DNA of 34,299 bases from Planctomycetota bacterium (lineage in GTDB: Bacteria; Planctomycetota; UBA8742; UBA2392), in assembly GCA_003576915.1 (NCBI GenBank), contig QEVF01000035.1:1-34299 (forward strand), written 5' to 3'. The translations under genes and the position numbers were made by a program. A model generated the notes under the pieces. That model saw nothing but the letters and a program-made list of their open reading frames with translations. It ran no database searches and was not told the DNA's origin. Shown piece by piece: positions 7,349 to 15,294 of this stretch. Each line of letters starts with the position of its first letter. Position 1 is the stretch's first letter.

Positions 7349-8026
7349 GTGCCATCGGCCATCTTGTTTGACATCTATGGAACCCTGGCAGATCACGCCA
7401 AGAGTGACGCCGAGGCCATGACGCTGCTCCGGCAGATTGTGACCCGCGCCGGTATCCGCGTCTCGGACCAGGCCATGAACGCGGCTGAGGCCTTTGCCGT
7501 GGATGCCTTCGCCCCAAACCTGTTTGAGGCCATCATCTTCAAGCTCGTGAACCGCGACAGCACCCTGGGTCTCAAGTGCACCGCCGAGTTCCGAAAGCAG
7601 TTCAAGCCGAAGTTCACGGCCATCGCGCATGCCAGGGACTTTCTTGGCAAACTCCGGCAGCGCGGACTCAGGCTTGCGCTGATCAACCGCCTGGGCGCCG
7701 ACGATGCCGACGCCCTGAAAAAGGCGGGCCTGCTGGACCTGCTTGATTTCAAGGGTCTGCCCACCGCCATGAAGATCGACATGCCCGACATGCGGGTGCT
7801 CGAGTTCGTGCTGGGCAACCTTGGACTTGCGCCCACCGACTGCGTGCTGGTGGGATCGCGCCTGGACAACCACATCCGCCCCGGAAATGAATTGCGTATG
7901 AAGACGGTTCTGCTCAAGGTGGGCAAGCATGGCACGCGCCAGATGCCGCGCGACCTCAAAGACGTCCCGGGGTATGAGATAGCGCGGCTTGAGGACCTTG
8001 AGTTTGCGTTGGCTGAAATGGGCTAG
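7349..8026 (+). CDS. HAD-superfamily protein with degenerate metal-binding motifs
   Basis: The 225-residue protein has the overall HAD layout. Motif I is FDIYGTL: the nucleophile Asp8 is kept and the +2 residue is Tyr, as in haloacid-dehalogenase-like members. A helical cap covers about 16-85. Motif II is LALINR (109-114), where the usual Ser/Thr before Asn113 is Ile112. Lys142 may serve motif III. Motif IV reads VGSRLDNHIRPG, where related proteins have VGDRLDNDIRPA: both acidic metal ligands are replaced (Ser170, His175). It may therefore be catalytically weak or a non-enzymatic binder. The start is GTG at 7349 (MPSAILFD...). It follows asnS by 76 bases and its stop is one base before the DUF2203 start, suggesting translational coupling. 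Confidence 0.8.
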   Translation: MPSAILFDIYGTLADHAKSDAEAMTLLRQIVTRAGIRVSDQAMNAAEAFAVDAFAPNLFEAIIFKLVNRDSTLGLKCTAEFRKQFKPKFTAIAHARDFLGKLRQRGLRLALINRLGADDADALKKAGLLDLLDFKGLPTAMKIDMPDMRVLEFVLGNLGLAPTDCVLVGSRLDNHIRPGNELRMKTVLLKVGKHGTRQMPRDLKDVPGYEIARLEDLEFALAEMG

Positions 8027-8027
8027 C

Positions 8028-8432
8028 ATGGCGGATCAGACAACATCGGACGTCAAGACCTTCAGCGTGGAGCAGGCGCAGCGCGCCCTGGTCTACGTGC
8101 GGCCCATTCTGGAGGAGCTGCGTTCGCTGTTCCGCGAGTTCACGGACTTGCGTGAAGCACTGGCCGACCGATCGCTCATCGGCAACAAGCGGGGTGAAAA
8201 GATCGACCGGCTGGAAGTGGTGAAGGATGAGATCATCCGCTGCAGCGATGAAATCGAGCGGCTCGGCGCTCAGGTCAAGAGCTTTGAGGAAGGGCTGATT
8301 GACTTTCCGTATCGGCGGCCGTCGGGCGCCATCGTGCTATTGTGTTTCAAGCTGGGTGAAGAGGCCATCACGCACTGGCACGAGGCCGAGGCAGGATTTG
8401 GCGGACGCCGCCCGTTGAATACGCTGGATTGA
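8028..8432 (+). CDS. DUF2203 family protein
   Basis: I chose the ATG at 8028, one base after the HAD stop, rather than an upstream start inside that gene; this gives 134 residues. The pattern of an N-terminal FSVEQAQRALVYVRPILEEL helix, a central charged coiled-coil (about 15-80), then QVKSFEEGLIDFPY, a CFKLGEEAITHWHEAEAGF block and a terminal GRRPL is that of DUF2203, a family of unknown function found in several phyla. It is likely a cytoplasmic, mostly helical protein. Its end abuts gatB (start 18 bases downstream), so it probably shares the transcript with the translation genes, but no role can be assigned. Confidence 0.8.
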   Translation: MADQTTSDVKTFSVEQAQRALVYVRPILEELRSLFREFTDLREALADRSLIGNKRGEKIDRLEVVKDEIIRCSDEIERLGAQVKSFEEGLIDFPYRRPSGAIVLLCFKLGEEAITHWHEAEAGFGGRRPLNTLD

Positions 8433-8449
8433 GCCTTCGAGATCGAGCC

Positions 8450-9916
8450 ATGGTAACCGCGACGACGGTTGACTTTGAGGCAGTCATCGGCCTGGAGACC
8501 CACGTCCAGCTCAAGACGCGGTCCAAGATGTTCTGTTCATGCAAAGTCGAGTTCGGCGCGCCGGCCAACTCCCTGACCTGCCCCGTATGCCTCGGACTGC
8601 CCGGGGCACTGCCGGTCGTGAACCGGCAGGCCGTTGAGTTCGGAATTCGCGTCGGTCTGGCCCTGAACTGCCAGATTGCTCACAGCATCCGCTTTCATCG
8701 CAAGAACTACTTCTACCCCGACCTGCCCAAGGGCTACCAGATCACCCAGCACGACACGCCCCTGTGCTTTGACGGCGTGCTTGAGCTGCCCGTCCGCGAC
8801 GTTACGGGCAATCCCCGCGTATGCCGCGTCACCCGCGCCCACCTCGAAGAGGACGCGGGCAAGAGCATCCACCTGGAAGGCGGAACCCTGGTTGATCTCA
8901 ACCGCGCCGGCACGCCGTTGGTCGAGATCGTGAGCGCGCCGGACTTGCGCAGCGCCGAAGAAGCCCACGCCTACCTGACCACGCTCAAACGCAACCTGAG
9001 CTACCTGGGCGTGAGCGAGCTATCCATGGAGAAGGGCTCCCTGCGCTGTGACGCCAACGTTTCAATCCGCCCGGTCGGCGAGGCGCGCCTGGGCACCAAG
9101 GTTGAAGTCAAGAACATGAACAGCTTCAAGAGCGTCGCCAACGCCATCAACTTCGAGATCCAGCGCCAAAAGCGCATCCTGCGCGCCGGGGGAACGCTTC
9201 ACCAGGAAACACGCCTGTGGGACGAAGACAAGCTCGAGACGCGCTCCATGCGCAGCAAGGAAGAGGCCAACGACTACCGCTACTTCCCCGAGCCCGACCT
9301 CACTCCCTTCGAAATCCGGCGCGAGTGGGTCGAAGACGTGCGGCGCAACCTGCCCGAGCTGCCCGAGAAGCGGCTGTTGCGCTATCTTGACGACTTCAAG
9401 CTGGCGCGGGCCGAGGCCGACTACCTCGTGACGGAGCGTGAGCTGGGTGACTTCTTTGAAGCCACCGTCAAGCTCTACGACCAGCCACGCAAGATCGCCG
9501 CCTGGATCAGCGGCGAACTCACTCACGCGCTGGGCGAGCGCAACGTGGCGCTTTCCGACCTGAAGCTGGAGCCGACGCAACTGGTGGAGCTGATCGCCCT
9601 TGTCGAGGCACGCAAGCTAAACAACATTACCGCCAAGGAAGTCTTCCATGCCATGCTGGGCAGCGGCGAAGGCCCCGAACCGGTGGCGCGACGCATGGGC
9701 AAGTTGATCGAGGCATCGGGCGCGTCAGAAGATCCCGCGGTGGCGACCGCGATTGCGGAAGTCATCAACGAGTTCAGGGACAAGGCGGTCAAGGATTACG
9801 TGGAAGGCAAGGAAGCAGCGCTGAAGTTCCTGGTCGGCCAGTGCATGCGCAAGCTCAAGGGAAAGGTAGACCCCAAGGAACTCCCGCCGCTGATCGAGAA
9901 GGCCGCCAAAGGATAG
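8450..9916 (+). CDS. gatB: Asp-tRNA(Asn)/Glu-tRNA(Gln) amidotransferase subunit B
   Basis: GatB is the tRNA-binding and kinase subunit of GatCAB, which converts Glu-tRNA(Gln) or Asp-tRNA(Asn) to the amide form. Conserved blocks are visible: VIGLETHVQL at the start, CPVCLGLPGALPV, RKNYFYPDLPKGYQITQ (about 84-100), DLNRAGTPLVEIVS (about 148-162), RCDANVSIRP, VEVKNMNSFK and RSKEEANDYRYFPEPDL, followed by the helical YqeY-like C-terminal domain (about 330-488) ending in GKVDPKELPPLIEKAAKG. Cys residues of the zinc-binding site (CSC and CPVC) are present. The ATG at 8450 gives 488 residues; an in-frame TTG at 8429 overlapping the previous stop is less likely. gatA and gatC are not in the window, so the complex is encoded at more than one locus. 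Confidence 0.95.
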   Translation: MVTATTVDFEAVIGLETHVQLKTRSKMFCSCKVEFGAPANSLTCPVCLGLPGALPVVNRQAVEFGIRVGLALNCQIAHSIRFHRKNYFYPDLPKGYQITQHDTPLCFDGVLELPVRDVTGNPRVCRVTRAHLEEDAGKSIHLEGGTLVDLNRAGTPLVEIVSAPDLRSAEEAHAYLTTLKRNLSYLGVSELSMEKGSLRCDANVSIRPVGEARLGTKVEVKNMNSFKSVANAINFEIQRQKRILRAGGTLHQETRLWDEDKLETRSMRSKEEANDYRYFPEPDLTPFEIRREWVEDVRRNLPELPEKRLLRYLDDFKLARAEADYLVTERELGDFFEATVKLYDQPRKIAAWISGELTHALGERNVALSDLKLEPTQLVELIALVEARKLNNITAKEVFHAMLGSGEGPEPVARRMGKLIEASGASEDPAVATAIAEVINEFRDKAVKDYVEGKEAALKFLVGQCMRKLKGKVDPKELPPLIEKAAKG

Positions 9917-9944
9917 CGGCCAGGCAAAGGCTCCGCGCCCAACG

Positions 9945-10358
9945 ATGGACCCGATCCAGACCAGACTTCGACAGGCAATCGTTGCACTCATTGAGGACAG
10001 CGACCAGTTGCTCATCATCGAGCGCGGCGAGGAAGACACCTACGGCGGGTTCTGGAGCAACGTCACCGGCGAGATGAATCCCGGCGAAGCGCAGCGAGCG
10101 GCCTGCATACGCGAAGCTCTTGAAGAGGTGGGACTCAAGGTGACTCCCCAGCGCAAGCTGTGGGAGAGCGTCACCCGGGGCGCCCACTTCGTGTTGCACT
10201 GGTGGCTCTGCCGCCTGGACGGACCTCGTGAAGTAAAGCCTCAGCCGGGAGAAGTCGAGTCCTTCCGCTGGGTGAAATACGAAGAGCTGGAAAGCGTGTC
10301 TCCCATGTTCAGCGACACGCGTCTCTTCTACCGCGACATCTACCCCCTCGTGCGCTAG
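9945..10358 (+). CDS. Nudix hydrolase
   Basis: The 137-residue protein carries a complete Nudix box at residues 42-64: Gly42, five residues, Glu48, seven residues, then REALEEVGL, fitting GX5EX7REUXEEXGU with the metal-binding glutamates intact. Such enzymes cleave nucleoside diphosphates linked to another group; the substrate cannot be read from the sequence. A short N-terminal strand (AIVALIEDSDQLLIIERG) and a C-terminal WVKYEELE helix fit a single-domain family member. It lies 28 bases after gatB. The gene after it begins 9 bases past its stop, so it is probably co-transcribed with its neighbours. Confidence 0.88.
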   Translation: MDPIQTRLRQAIVALIEDSDQLLIIERGEEDTYGGFWSNVTGEMNPGEAQRAACIREALEEVGLKVTPQRKLWESVTRGAHFVLHWWLCRLDGPREVKPQPGEVESFRWVKYEELESVSPMFSDTRLFYRDIYPLVR

Positions 10359-10361
10359 GCT
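10356..10361 (+). promoter_or_regulatory. Weak -10-like hexamer (TAGGCT) six bases before ATG
   Basis: TAGGCT overlaps the Nudix stop codon and ends six bases before the ATG at 10368, the same spacing as the stronger candidates elsewhere in the window. Only the T, A and final T match the TANNNT signal, so it may be chance. Confidence 0.2.
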
Positions 10362-10367
10362 TTGGCC

Positions 10368-11126
10368 ATGGGCGCGCTGCTCGCACTCGCTTATGCCACC
10401 ACGCTGGACCTCTGGCGACGCTCCAGCACACGCCTCGTCGCGATCATTGCCGCGCTTTTCATCGTGACGCTTCGCTGGTTCTCAGCTTTCGGCCTGGGTT
10501 ACGAAGTCGTACAGCTCAAGGAGCTGGGGGTCTACACCCTCGGCCTCTTCGGTGCCGCGGCTGTCCTGCTTTTCTGCCTTCCACGCGACGACGACGACAT
10601 CGAGGCCGCCGAAGGCCTGCTGCTGGTGCGCCCCGTCTCTGCCCGCACGCTCAGCCTCGGCCTCTATCTTGGGCGGCTGGCGGCCATCACTCTCTACGTA
10701 CTCTGGGCCGCCTTGGCGATCCTGGGGGCCCTGGCGTGGTTTGCAGCCGCGGAGAAGGAGATCTTTCACTACCGAGGCGAGGCCAGCGTGTGGGCCGAAG
10801 TTGCAGGCCTGGCGGCACCGCTGTTCGGACAGTGGCTGACACTGGCGGTGCTGCTGGCCTTTGCCCAGCCGCTCTCACGCCTTCGCCGGCCCATGTTGAT
10901 CTCCGTAGGGTTTGCGCTGATCTACGGATTAGGCTTCGCCGCCCCGGCGCTGGGCCGGCCGCTCTCCCTGCTGTTGCCTGACCTCGCCCGCTACGACCTC
11001 ACGGCCGGCCTTTGGGGCAGCACGAGCAGCGTCAGCCTGCTTTGGCTGACGCTTCACGCCACGTGCTGGGCGGCTGTGGGCATCGAACTGGACGCGGTGC
11101 AGCTGAGACTCAAGTCCGCAAGCTAG
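10368..11126 (+). CDS. Multi-pass membrane protein, ABC-2-type permease-like
   Basis: The 252-residue protein has about six hydrophobic segments (roughly 22-40, 54-72, 100-130, 145-165, 180-200 and 228-245) and a short acidic loop PRDDDDIEAAEG after the second. The pattern, including the LLLVRPVSARTLSLGLYLGR turn, resembles ABC-2 family permeases, in which a hydrophilic 'RPxSR' segment precedes transmembrane helix 3. No ATP-binding partner gene is adjacent, so a transporter role is uncertain. The ATG at 10368 is preferred over a TTG six bases earlier. It ends the co-directional run that begins with asnS; a 137-base gap follows. Confidence 0.6.
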   Translation: MGALLALAYATTLDLWRRSSTRLVAIIAALFIVTLRWFSAFGLGYEVVQLKELGVYTLGLFGAAAVLLFCLPRDDDDIEAAEGLLLVRPVSARTLSLGLYLGRLAAITLYVLWAALAILGALAWFAAAEKEIFHYRGEASVWAEVAGLAAPLFGQWLTLAVLLAFAQPLSRLRRPMLISVGFALIYGLGFAAPALGRPLSLLLPDLARYDLTAGLWGSTSSVSLLWLTLHATCWAAVGIELDAVQLRLKSAS

Positions 11127-11263
11127 CGCAGCGGGTAACCTTTCACGGGAACACCGTTTGCGCTTGGCTTGCCGCTTTCTACTCTATGCGGTAGCATCTA
11201 ATCGGACCAAATGAGTCGGCTATTGTCGGCTCGTTCTTTTGTTATCCGCACCTGGGGCGGCCC

Positions 11264-11989
11264 GTGCGCTACGCGATCTTCGGCGACATCCATGCAAACC
11301 TGGAAGCGCTCACGGCCGTTCTCGATTTCTGCAAGAAGCAAGGTGTCGACAAGTACCTGTGTCTGGGCGACATCGTCGGGTACGGCGCCAATCCCGAGGA
11401 GTGCTGCACGCTTGTCCGCGAAATGAAGATACCCGTCGTCGCCGGCAACCACGACTGGGCGGTGTGCGGCAAGCTTTCCATCGAGTTCTTCAACACCTAT
11501 GCCAAGCAGGCGGTGTACTGGACTCGCGATGCCATCAGCGAAGAGAACATGCAGTTCCTCAAGGACCTGCCGCTGATCCAGGAAGTGAACGAGGAGATCA
11601 CGCTCGTTCACGGTTCGCTCAACTTCCCGGACCTTTTTGACTATATCCAGACCAGCCAGGACGCGCGTCTGAGCCTGGAAAAGCTGCACACGCGAGTGTG
11701 CTTCCTGGGCCACTCACACGTGCCCGTCACGTTCTTCTCGGGTCCCATGGTCAGCTACTCCATGAGCTACGAGATCAACCTCAAGGGGTTTGAAAAAGCG
11801 CTGGTCAATGTGGGCAGCGTGGGTCAGCCCCGCGATGAAAACCCGAAGTCCAGCTTTGCCATCTACGACAGCGATAAGGAGCAGGTGAAAATCCATCGCG
11901 TCGAATACGACATCGAAACCGCGGGCCGCAAAATTCTTGATGCCGGCCTCCCCGAGATTCTGGCCGAACGCCTGAAGTATGGCAGGTAG
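11264..11989 (+). CDS. Calcineurin-like metallophosphoesterase (YfcE/MJ0936-like)
   Basis: The 241-residue protein has every core motif of the two-metal phosphoesterase fold: GDIH (Asp8, His10), GDIVGYG (Asp36), GNHD (Asn62, His63), VHG (His116) and GHSH (His150, His152). The VNVGSVGQPRD segment and the absence of a signal peptide fit the cytoplasmic YfcE/MJ0936-like group of phosphodiesterases. The natural substrate is not deducible. It starts with GTG at 11264, as the conserved beta strand RYAIFGDIH begins immediately. The 137-base upstream gap contains no tRNA or riboswitch that I can recognise, but has a direct repeat GTCGGCT (two copies, three bases apart, about 11216-11232). It converges on the MoxR gene. 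Confidence 0.9.
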   Translation: MRYAIFGDIHANLEALTAVLDFCKKQGVDKYLCLGDIVGYGANPEECCTLVREMKIPVVAGNHDWAVCGKLSIEFFNTYAKQAVYWTRDAISEENMQFLKDLPLIQEVNEEITLVHGSLNFPDLFDYIQTSQDARLSLEKLHTRVCFLGHSHVPVTFFSGPMVSYSMSYEINLKGFEKALVNVGSVGQPRDENPKSSFAIYDSDKEQVKIHRVEYDIETAGRKILDAGLPEILAERLKYGR

Positions 11990-12078
11990 TGCACAGGGCG
12001 GCCACCCCATGACCACCGGGGGCTGCGAAGTGCGCTCACGGGCCCGTCAGTTGCAGAAGGCAGAGATGCTCCTGGGCC

Positions 12079-13197
12079 TCAAGAAGCGGCCGTGCCGGCC
12101 GCCTGCTGCGGCTCCCCGAACAACCAGCGCATGAACTTCCTGCCCAGGCCGTCACGCACCACCTTCTCGACATGGGGTTCGTCGCCGGCGGGGCGCGGTA
12201 CTTCCTTTACCAGCTTGCGTACGATGTCCCGCGAATTGACGTTGTCGGCGTCGGCGTGGAAATTCGTCAGCACGCGATGATGCAGCGCGGGCATCGCTAT
12301 CGAGCGGACGTCGCGCGGCGTGGCCTCGTCGCGGCCTTCCAGGGCGGCGCGAGCTTTTGCGCCCAGAATCAGCGCCTGTGTGGCGCGCGGGCTGCCGCCG
12401 CACTCCACCATGTCTTTCACCATCAGGTCCCTGCTTTCCGAGGGACGAGTGGCCCGCACCAGGTCTACGGCGTACTTCAGGGTTTGGTCGCGCATGTTGA
12501 TGCGCCGCACCACTTCCAGCATGCGGCGCACGCGCTCTTCGTCCAGCAATCGCGCCACCGGCAGCTCGAACTTGCTGGTCGTGTGGAAGAGCATGGCCAG
12601 CTCGTCAGCTTGAGTGGGGTAGTCCACCACGACGGTGAACAGAAAGCGGTCCAGGGCTGCCGCCGGCAGCAGGTAGGTGCCTTCCTGCTCAATGGGATTC
12701 TGGGTGGCCATGACAAAGAACGGGCGAGGCAAAGGATAGCTGTGACCTGCCACGGTCACGCAATTTTCCTCCATGGCCTCGAGCATGGCCGCCTGGGTCT
12801 TGGGCGGCGTGCGGTTGATTTCGTCGGCGAGGATGAAATTGGTGAATATGGGCCCGCCCAGGAACTTGAAGCTGCGCTCACTGCCTTCACTGGCAAGCAC
12901 GTCGCTTCCCGTGATGTCGCTGGGCATCAGATCCGGCGTGAACTGGATGCGATTGAACCTGAGCCCGAGAATTTCGGCCAGGGAACGGATCAGAAGCGTC
13001 TTGCCCAGCCCCGGCACGCCAAGGAGAAGCACATGCCCCCCGGCAAAAAAGGCGGTCAGCACCTGTTCGACGACCTCGTCCTGTCCGATGATGCGCTTGG
13101 ATAGCTCCGCGCGGATAGCTCTGTGCGCCTCGCCCAATTCCTTGAGCGTGCGGTAATCTTCGCCAGTCAACGCGGGTTTATCGAGATCGAGGTCCAT
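12079..13197 (-). CDS. MoxR-family AAA+ ATPase
   Basis: The 372-residue ATPase shows Walker A GVPGLGKT (60-67), Walker B FILADEINR (121-129), the MoxR signature PPKTQAAMLEAMEE, sensor 1 in MATQNPIEQEGTY and an arginine-finger region ALDRF. MoxR proteins act as chaperones that remodel or insert cofactors into partners, usually with VWA-domain proteins. The usual DUF58 and BatA partners are missing next to it. Instead the gene diverges from an exported HEAT-VWA protein; a direct contact would need that protein before export, so the link is only positional. No Shine-Dalgarno is visible: AATAAT ends six bases before the ATG, so the transcript may be leaderless. The C-terminal 20 residues (EPQQAAGTAAS end) are non-conserved. 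Confidence 0.9.
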   Translation of the reverse strand: MDLDLDKPALTGEDYRTLKELGEAHRAIRAELSKRIIGQDEVVEQVLTAFFAGGHVLLLGVPGLGKTLLIRSLAEILGLRFNRIQFTPDLMPSDITGSDVLASEGSERSFKFLGGPIFTNFILADEINRTPPKTQAAMLEAMEENCVTVAGHSYPLPRPFFVMATQNPIEQEGTYLLPAAALDRFLFTVVVDYPTQADELAMLFHTTSKFELPVARLLDEERVRRMLEVVRRINMRDQTLKYAVDLVRATRPSESRDLMVKDMVECGGSPRATQALILGAKARAALEGRDEATPRDVRSIAMPALHHRVLTNFHADADNVNSRDIVRKLVKEVPRPAGDEPHVEKVVRDGLGRKFMRWLFGEPQQAAGTAAS

Positions 13198-13203
13198 GGG
13201 GCC

Positions 13204-13209
13204 ATTATT
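13204..13209 (-). promoter_or_regulatory. -10 hexamer (AATAAT) of a probable leaderless promoter for the MoxR gene
   Basis: AATAAT (5 of 6 to TATAAT) ends six bases before the ATG at 13197. A weak -35-like TTGCAC lies 16 bases further upstream (13226-13231). No ribosome-binding sequence separates it from the start codon. Confidence 0.5.
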
Positions 13210-13323
13210 GGAACGCGGGCGGGCAGTGCAAGCGCCATGAAATCTTGCATTTGCGTCGAACTCCGCGCTCTCTTGGCCGTTCAGTTAGTCAGGGAGATCC
13301 GTGCCTGTTTTCCTGCACCCCTT

Positions 13324-13339
13324 TGGCACGAGCCTTGAT
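13324..13339 (+). promoter_or_regulatory. Sigma-54-like -24/-12 element upstream of the HEAT-VWA gene
   Basis: TGGCAC-GAGCC-TTGAT follows the sigma-54 pattern TGGCAC-N5-TTGCW with correct spacing. The -24 half is perfect, with G after it; the -12 half has A in place of the usual C. It lies 114 bases before the ATG at 13454 and points toward it. The mismatch falls on an important base, so this is a candidate only. Confidence 0.35.
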
Positions 13340-13381
13340 GTATCCTGCTGAAGGCTGGCCATACGTAAGATATCGGCGCGG

Positions 13382-13435
13382 GTTGCTACCCCTGTGTATC
13401 CCCCGCGCACGAACAAGTTACCCCTTGGTAGCAAC
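13382..13435 (+). repeat. 9-bp inverted repeat in the leader of the HEAT-VWA gene
   Basis: GTTGCTACC at 13382-13390 and its exact complement GGTAGCAAC at 13427-13435 are 36 bases apart. The second arm ends about eight bases before the GGAG ribosome-binding site, so an RNA hairpin could influence translation. Alternatively it is a protein-binding site. No known riboswitch is recognised in the loop. Confidence 0.5.
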
Positions 13436-13453
13436 GCATTACCGGAGACAGCT

Positions 13454-15199
13454 ATGCAGATGACTTCGGCCAGGGTTGGGGCACGGCTTCTCTTCCTCGC
13501 CGTGTTGGCCTTGGTTGCGGCCGCCTTCGCACCGGCCATTGGTACTGCTCAGGACGCCTTCAAGGACGCGAAGAAGGATTTCGAGTCCGCCAAGAAGGAG
13601 AACAGCGCCACGAAGATGGGGCGCGCCGTGGACGCCTTGGGCGCAGCCGGCAGCGCCGAGGCGCGAGACTACCTTATCGGCCTGCTGGAGGAAGACCAGA
13701 AGGCCCGCAAGAACAGGAAGCCGGGGTGGCCTGGGGATGTGCGCAAGAAGCTGATCGTGGCCCTGGGCAATTACACGGACGATGACAGCGTCGCCAAGCT
13801 GGGCGCCGCAATTCTCAAGTACGACAGTCTCAAGGAGCCCGCTGCGGCCCTGGATCAGTACGATCTTTTCTATCCACTTGCCGGCATGGACAAGAGCGAG
13901 GCTGCCACCAACGCACTGATTGCAGCCCTCGGTGACGCCAAGAATCCCTACATCAAGGTGGCCGCGCTGGAGGCCATTCGCCGAAACGGAAATCACCGCT
14001 TCGTTGACGCCGTCTGCGCCATCTTGCGCGAAGACAACAAGGAGTGGTGGAGCAAGTGGAAGATCGTTCCGATCAATGTGTTCGCCTGCCTTGAGTCCAT
14101 CGCCACAACAGACACTAACGATGCCGCCGTAAAGACTGTGGAGGCCGTGTCCGACCTCAGCCTCAAGTGGTCCAACGACAAGTTCGAGCCCGACGAACGC
14201 GTTCGCTTTTTCGGGGGGCGAATGTTGCGCGCCATTACCGGCGAGAATGCCGACATCACCTCTTGGCAGTTCTGGAAGTGGTGGGCCGCGCAGAAGCGCT
14301 CCGTGGGCAAGGTGGTCAAGGGAGACAAGACGCCAGAAAAGCGGAGCAAAACGGCGCCCATTCCGCCCATCTTCAATGCGCCGCCCGTAGGCACGCGTTT
14401 TGTGTTCTGCATTGACGTTTCGCTGTCCATGAAGATGCCCCTTAAGATCAACTTGGAAGAAATCGAGAAGCGCCCCCCGCAGAAGGGCCCCACCACCAAC
14501 GACAAAAAGGACGACAAGAACGAAGACCCTGAGGTCAAACGCCAGCGCGAAGAAGAGGAAAAGCGCATCGCTGAAGAAGAGCGCAAGCGCGGCATCGACG
14601 CCCTCAAGAAGCTGCCCTGGAAGAGCATCACGACCAAGATGGAGCTTGCGCGTGAAGAACTGGCCCGCGCCATTGAGTCGCTGCCGGACAAGTTTCAATT
14701 CGCAATAGTGACTTATTCCACGGAAGTAGACTGCAAGACTCCGGGCTTTGTGACGGCCGACGCCGGCAGCCGTGCCAAGTGGGCCAAAGCGGCCAGAGAG
14801 CTGGAGCCGGAGGCGCTGACAAACATCCACGGCGGCCTCATGGCAAGTCTGCGCCTGAACAAGGCAGGTTTCAAGCTGGGGCAACCCGAGCAGCCAAGCG
14901 TCGATGAAGACTGCGTTATCAACGGCGCCGACACCATCATCTTCCTGACGGACGGCTGGGGCTCCTGGAGCGACGACAGCAACAGCCAGACCGTAAAGGA
15001 CCCCCGCGGCGGCGAAGGTCTCATCGGCGATGGCACCCACATCCTTGGTCCTGACATCTGGCCCTCCATCGCGCGTCACAATTTGTTCCGCAAGGTCATC
15101 ATCAATTGCGTGGGCATTGGCTACCACGATGCCGAGTGCCTTCGCCATCTCGCGCGTGACTCTGGTGGCACGTATGTAGATTGGGGCTTCAAGGAATAA
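13454..15199 (+). CDS. Exported HEAT-repeat protein with C-terminal VWA domain (intact MIDAS)
   Basis: The ATG at 13454, with GGAG seven bases upstream, gives 581 residues; an in-frame upstream start would place an unlikely segment before the signal peptide. A signal peptide covers about 1-32 (LLFLAVLALVAAAFAPAIGTAQ). Residues 35-260 are HEAT-like helical repeats that include AAIL, ALIAAL and AALEAIRRNG units. A Trp-rich linker (SWQFWKWWAAQKR, about 270-282) leads to the VWA domain: FCIDVSLSM (DVSLS at 321-325), Thr456 in LTNIHGG and FLTDGWGS (Asp499). Between the MIDAS and the next VWA helix there is a highly charged insert of about 40 residues (roughly 345-385, runs of Lys and Glu). It probably works in the periplasm, binding a metal-dependent ligand. 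The strong hairpin at 15219 ends the transcript. A related protein with a ruined MIDAS lies at 32381-34051. Confidence 0.8.
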   Translation: MQMTSARVGARLLFLAVLALVAAAFAPAIGTAQDAFKDAKKDFESAKKENSATKMGRAVDALGAAGSAEARDYLIGLLEEDQKARKNRKPGWPGDVRKKLIVALGNYTDDDSVAKLGAAILKYDSLKEPAAALDQYDLFYPLAGMDKSEAATNALIAALGDAKNPYIKVAALEAIRRNGNHRFVDAVCAILREDNKEWWSKWKIVPINVFACLESIATTDTNDAAVKTVEAVSDLSLKWSNDKFEPDERVRFFGGRMLRAITGENADITSWQFWKWWAAQKRSVGKVVKGDKTPEKRSKTAPIPPIFNAPPVGTRFVFCIDVSLSMKMPLKINLEEIEKRPPQKGPTTNDKKDDKNEDPEVKRQREEEEKRIAEEERKRGIDALKKLPWKSITTKMELAREELARAIESLPDKFQFAIVTYSTEVDCKTPGFVTADAGSRAKWAKAARELEPEALTNIHGGLMASLRLNKAGFKLGQPEQPSVDEDCVINGADTIIFLTDGWGSWSDDSNSQTVKDPRGGEGLIGDGTHILGPDIWPSIARHNLFRKVIINCVGIGYHDAECLRHLARDSGGTYVDWGFKE

Positions 15200-15218
15200 C
15201 TACTCCCGCTCACTGATA

Positions 15219-15241
15219 CGGGGACGGCCGAGCCGTCCCCG
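15219..15241 (+). terminator. Intrinsic terminator after the HEAT-VWA gene
   Basis: A perfect 10-bp stem (CGGGGACGGC / GCCGTCCCCG) closes a CGA loop and is followed by TTTGCTTC. It begins 20 bases after the stop at 15199. The weak T tract makes efficiency uncertain, but stem strength and placement fit a terminator. Confidence 0.65.
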
Positions 15242-15294
15242 TTTGCTTCATTTCCGTTGGCAGCCGCGCCCTCATTGCTTGAATCGACGGCCCT

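Noticed and set aside
6163..7374. 403-residue minus-strand open frame over asnS
   Set aside because: asnS on the other strand has all expected motifs; this frame shows no recognisable domain.
11127..11263. tRNA or small RNA in the gap before the metallophosphoesterase
   Set aside because: No cloverleaf, T-loop (GTTCGA) or CCA-type pairing was found; only a short direct repeat and a weak hairpin.
12079..13197. MoxR as part of a RavA-ViaA or MoxR-DUF58-Bat operon
   Set aside because: No DUF58, BatA or ViaA gene is on the same strand next to it; the neighbouring VWA protein is exported and divergently transcribed.
13439..15148. 569-residue minus-strand open frame
   Set aside because: Antisense shadow of the HEAT-VWA gene, which has a signal peptide, MIDAS and ribosome-binding site.
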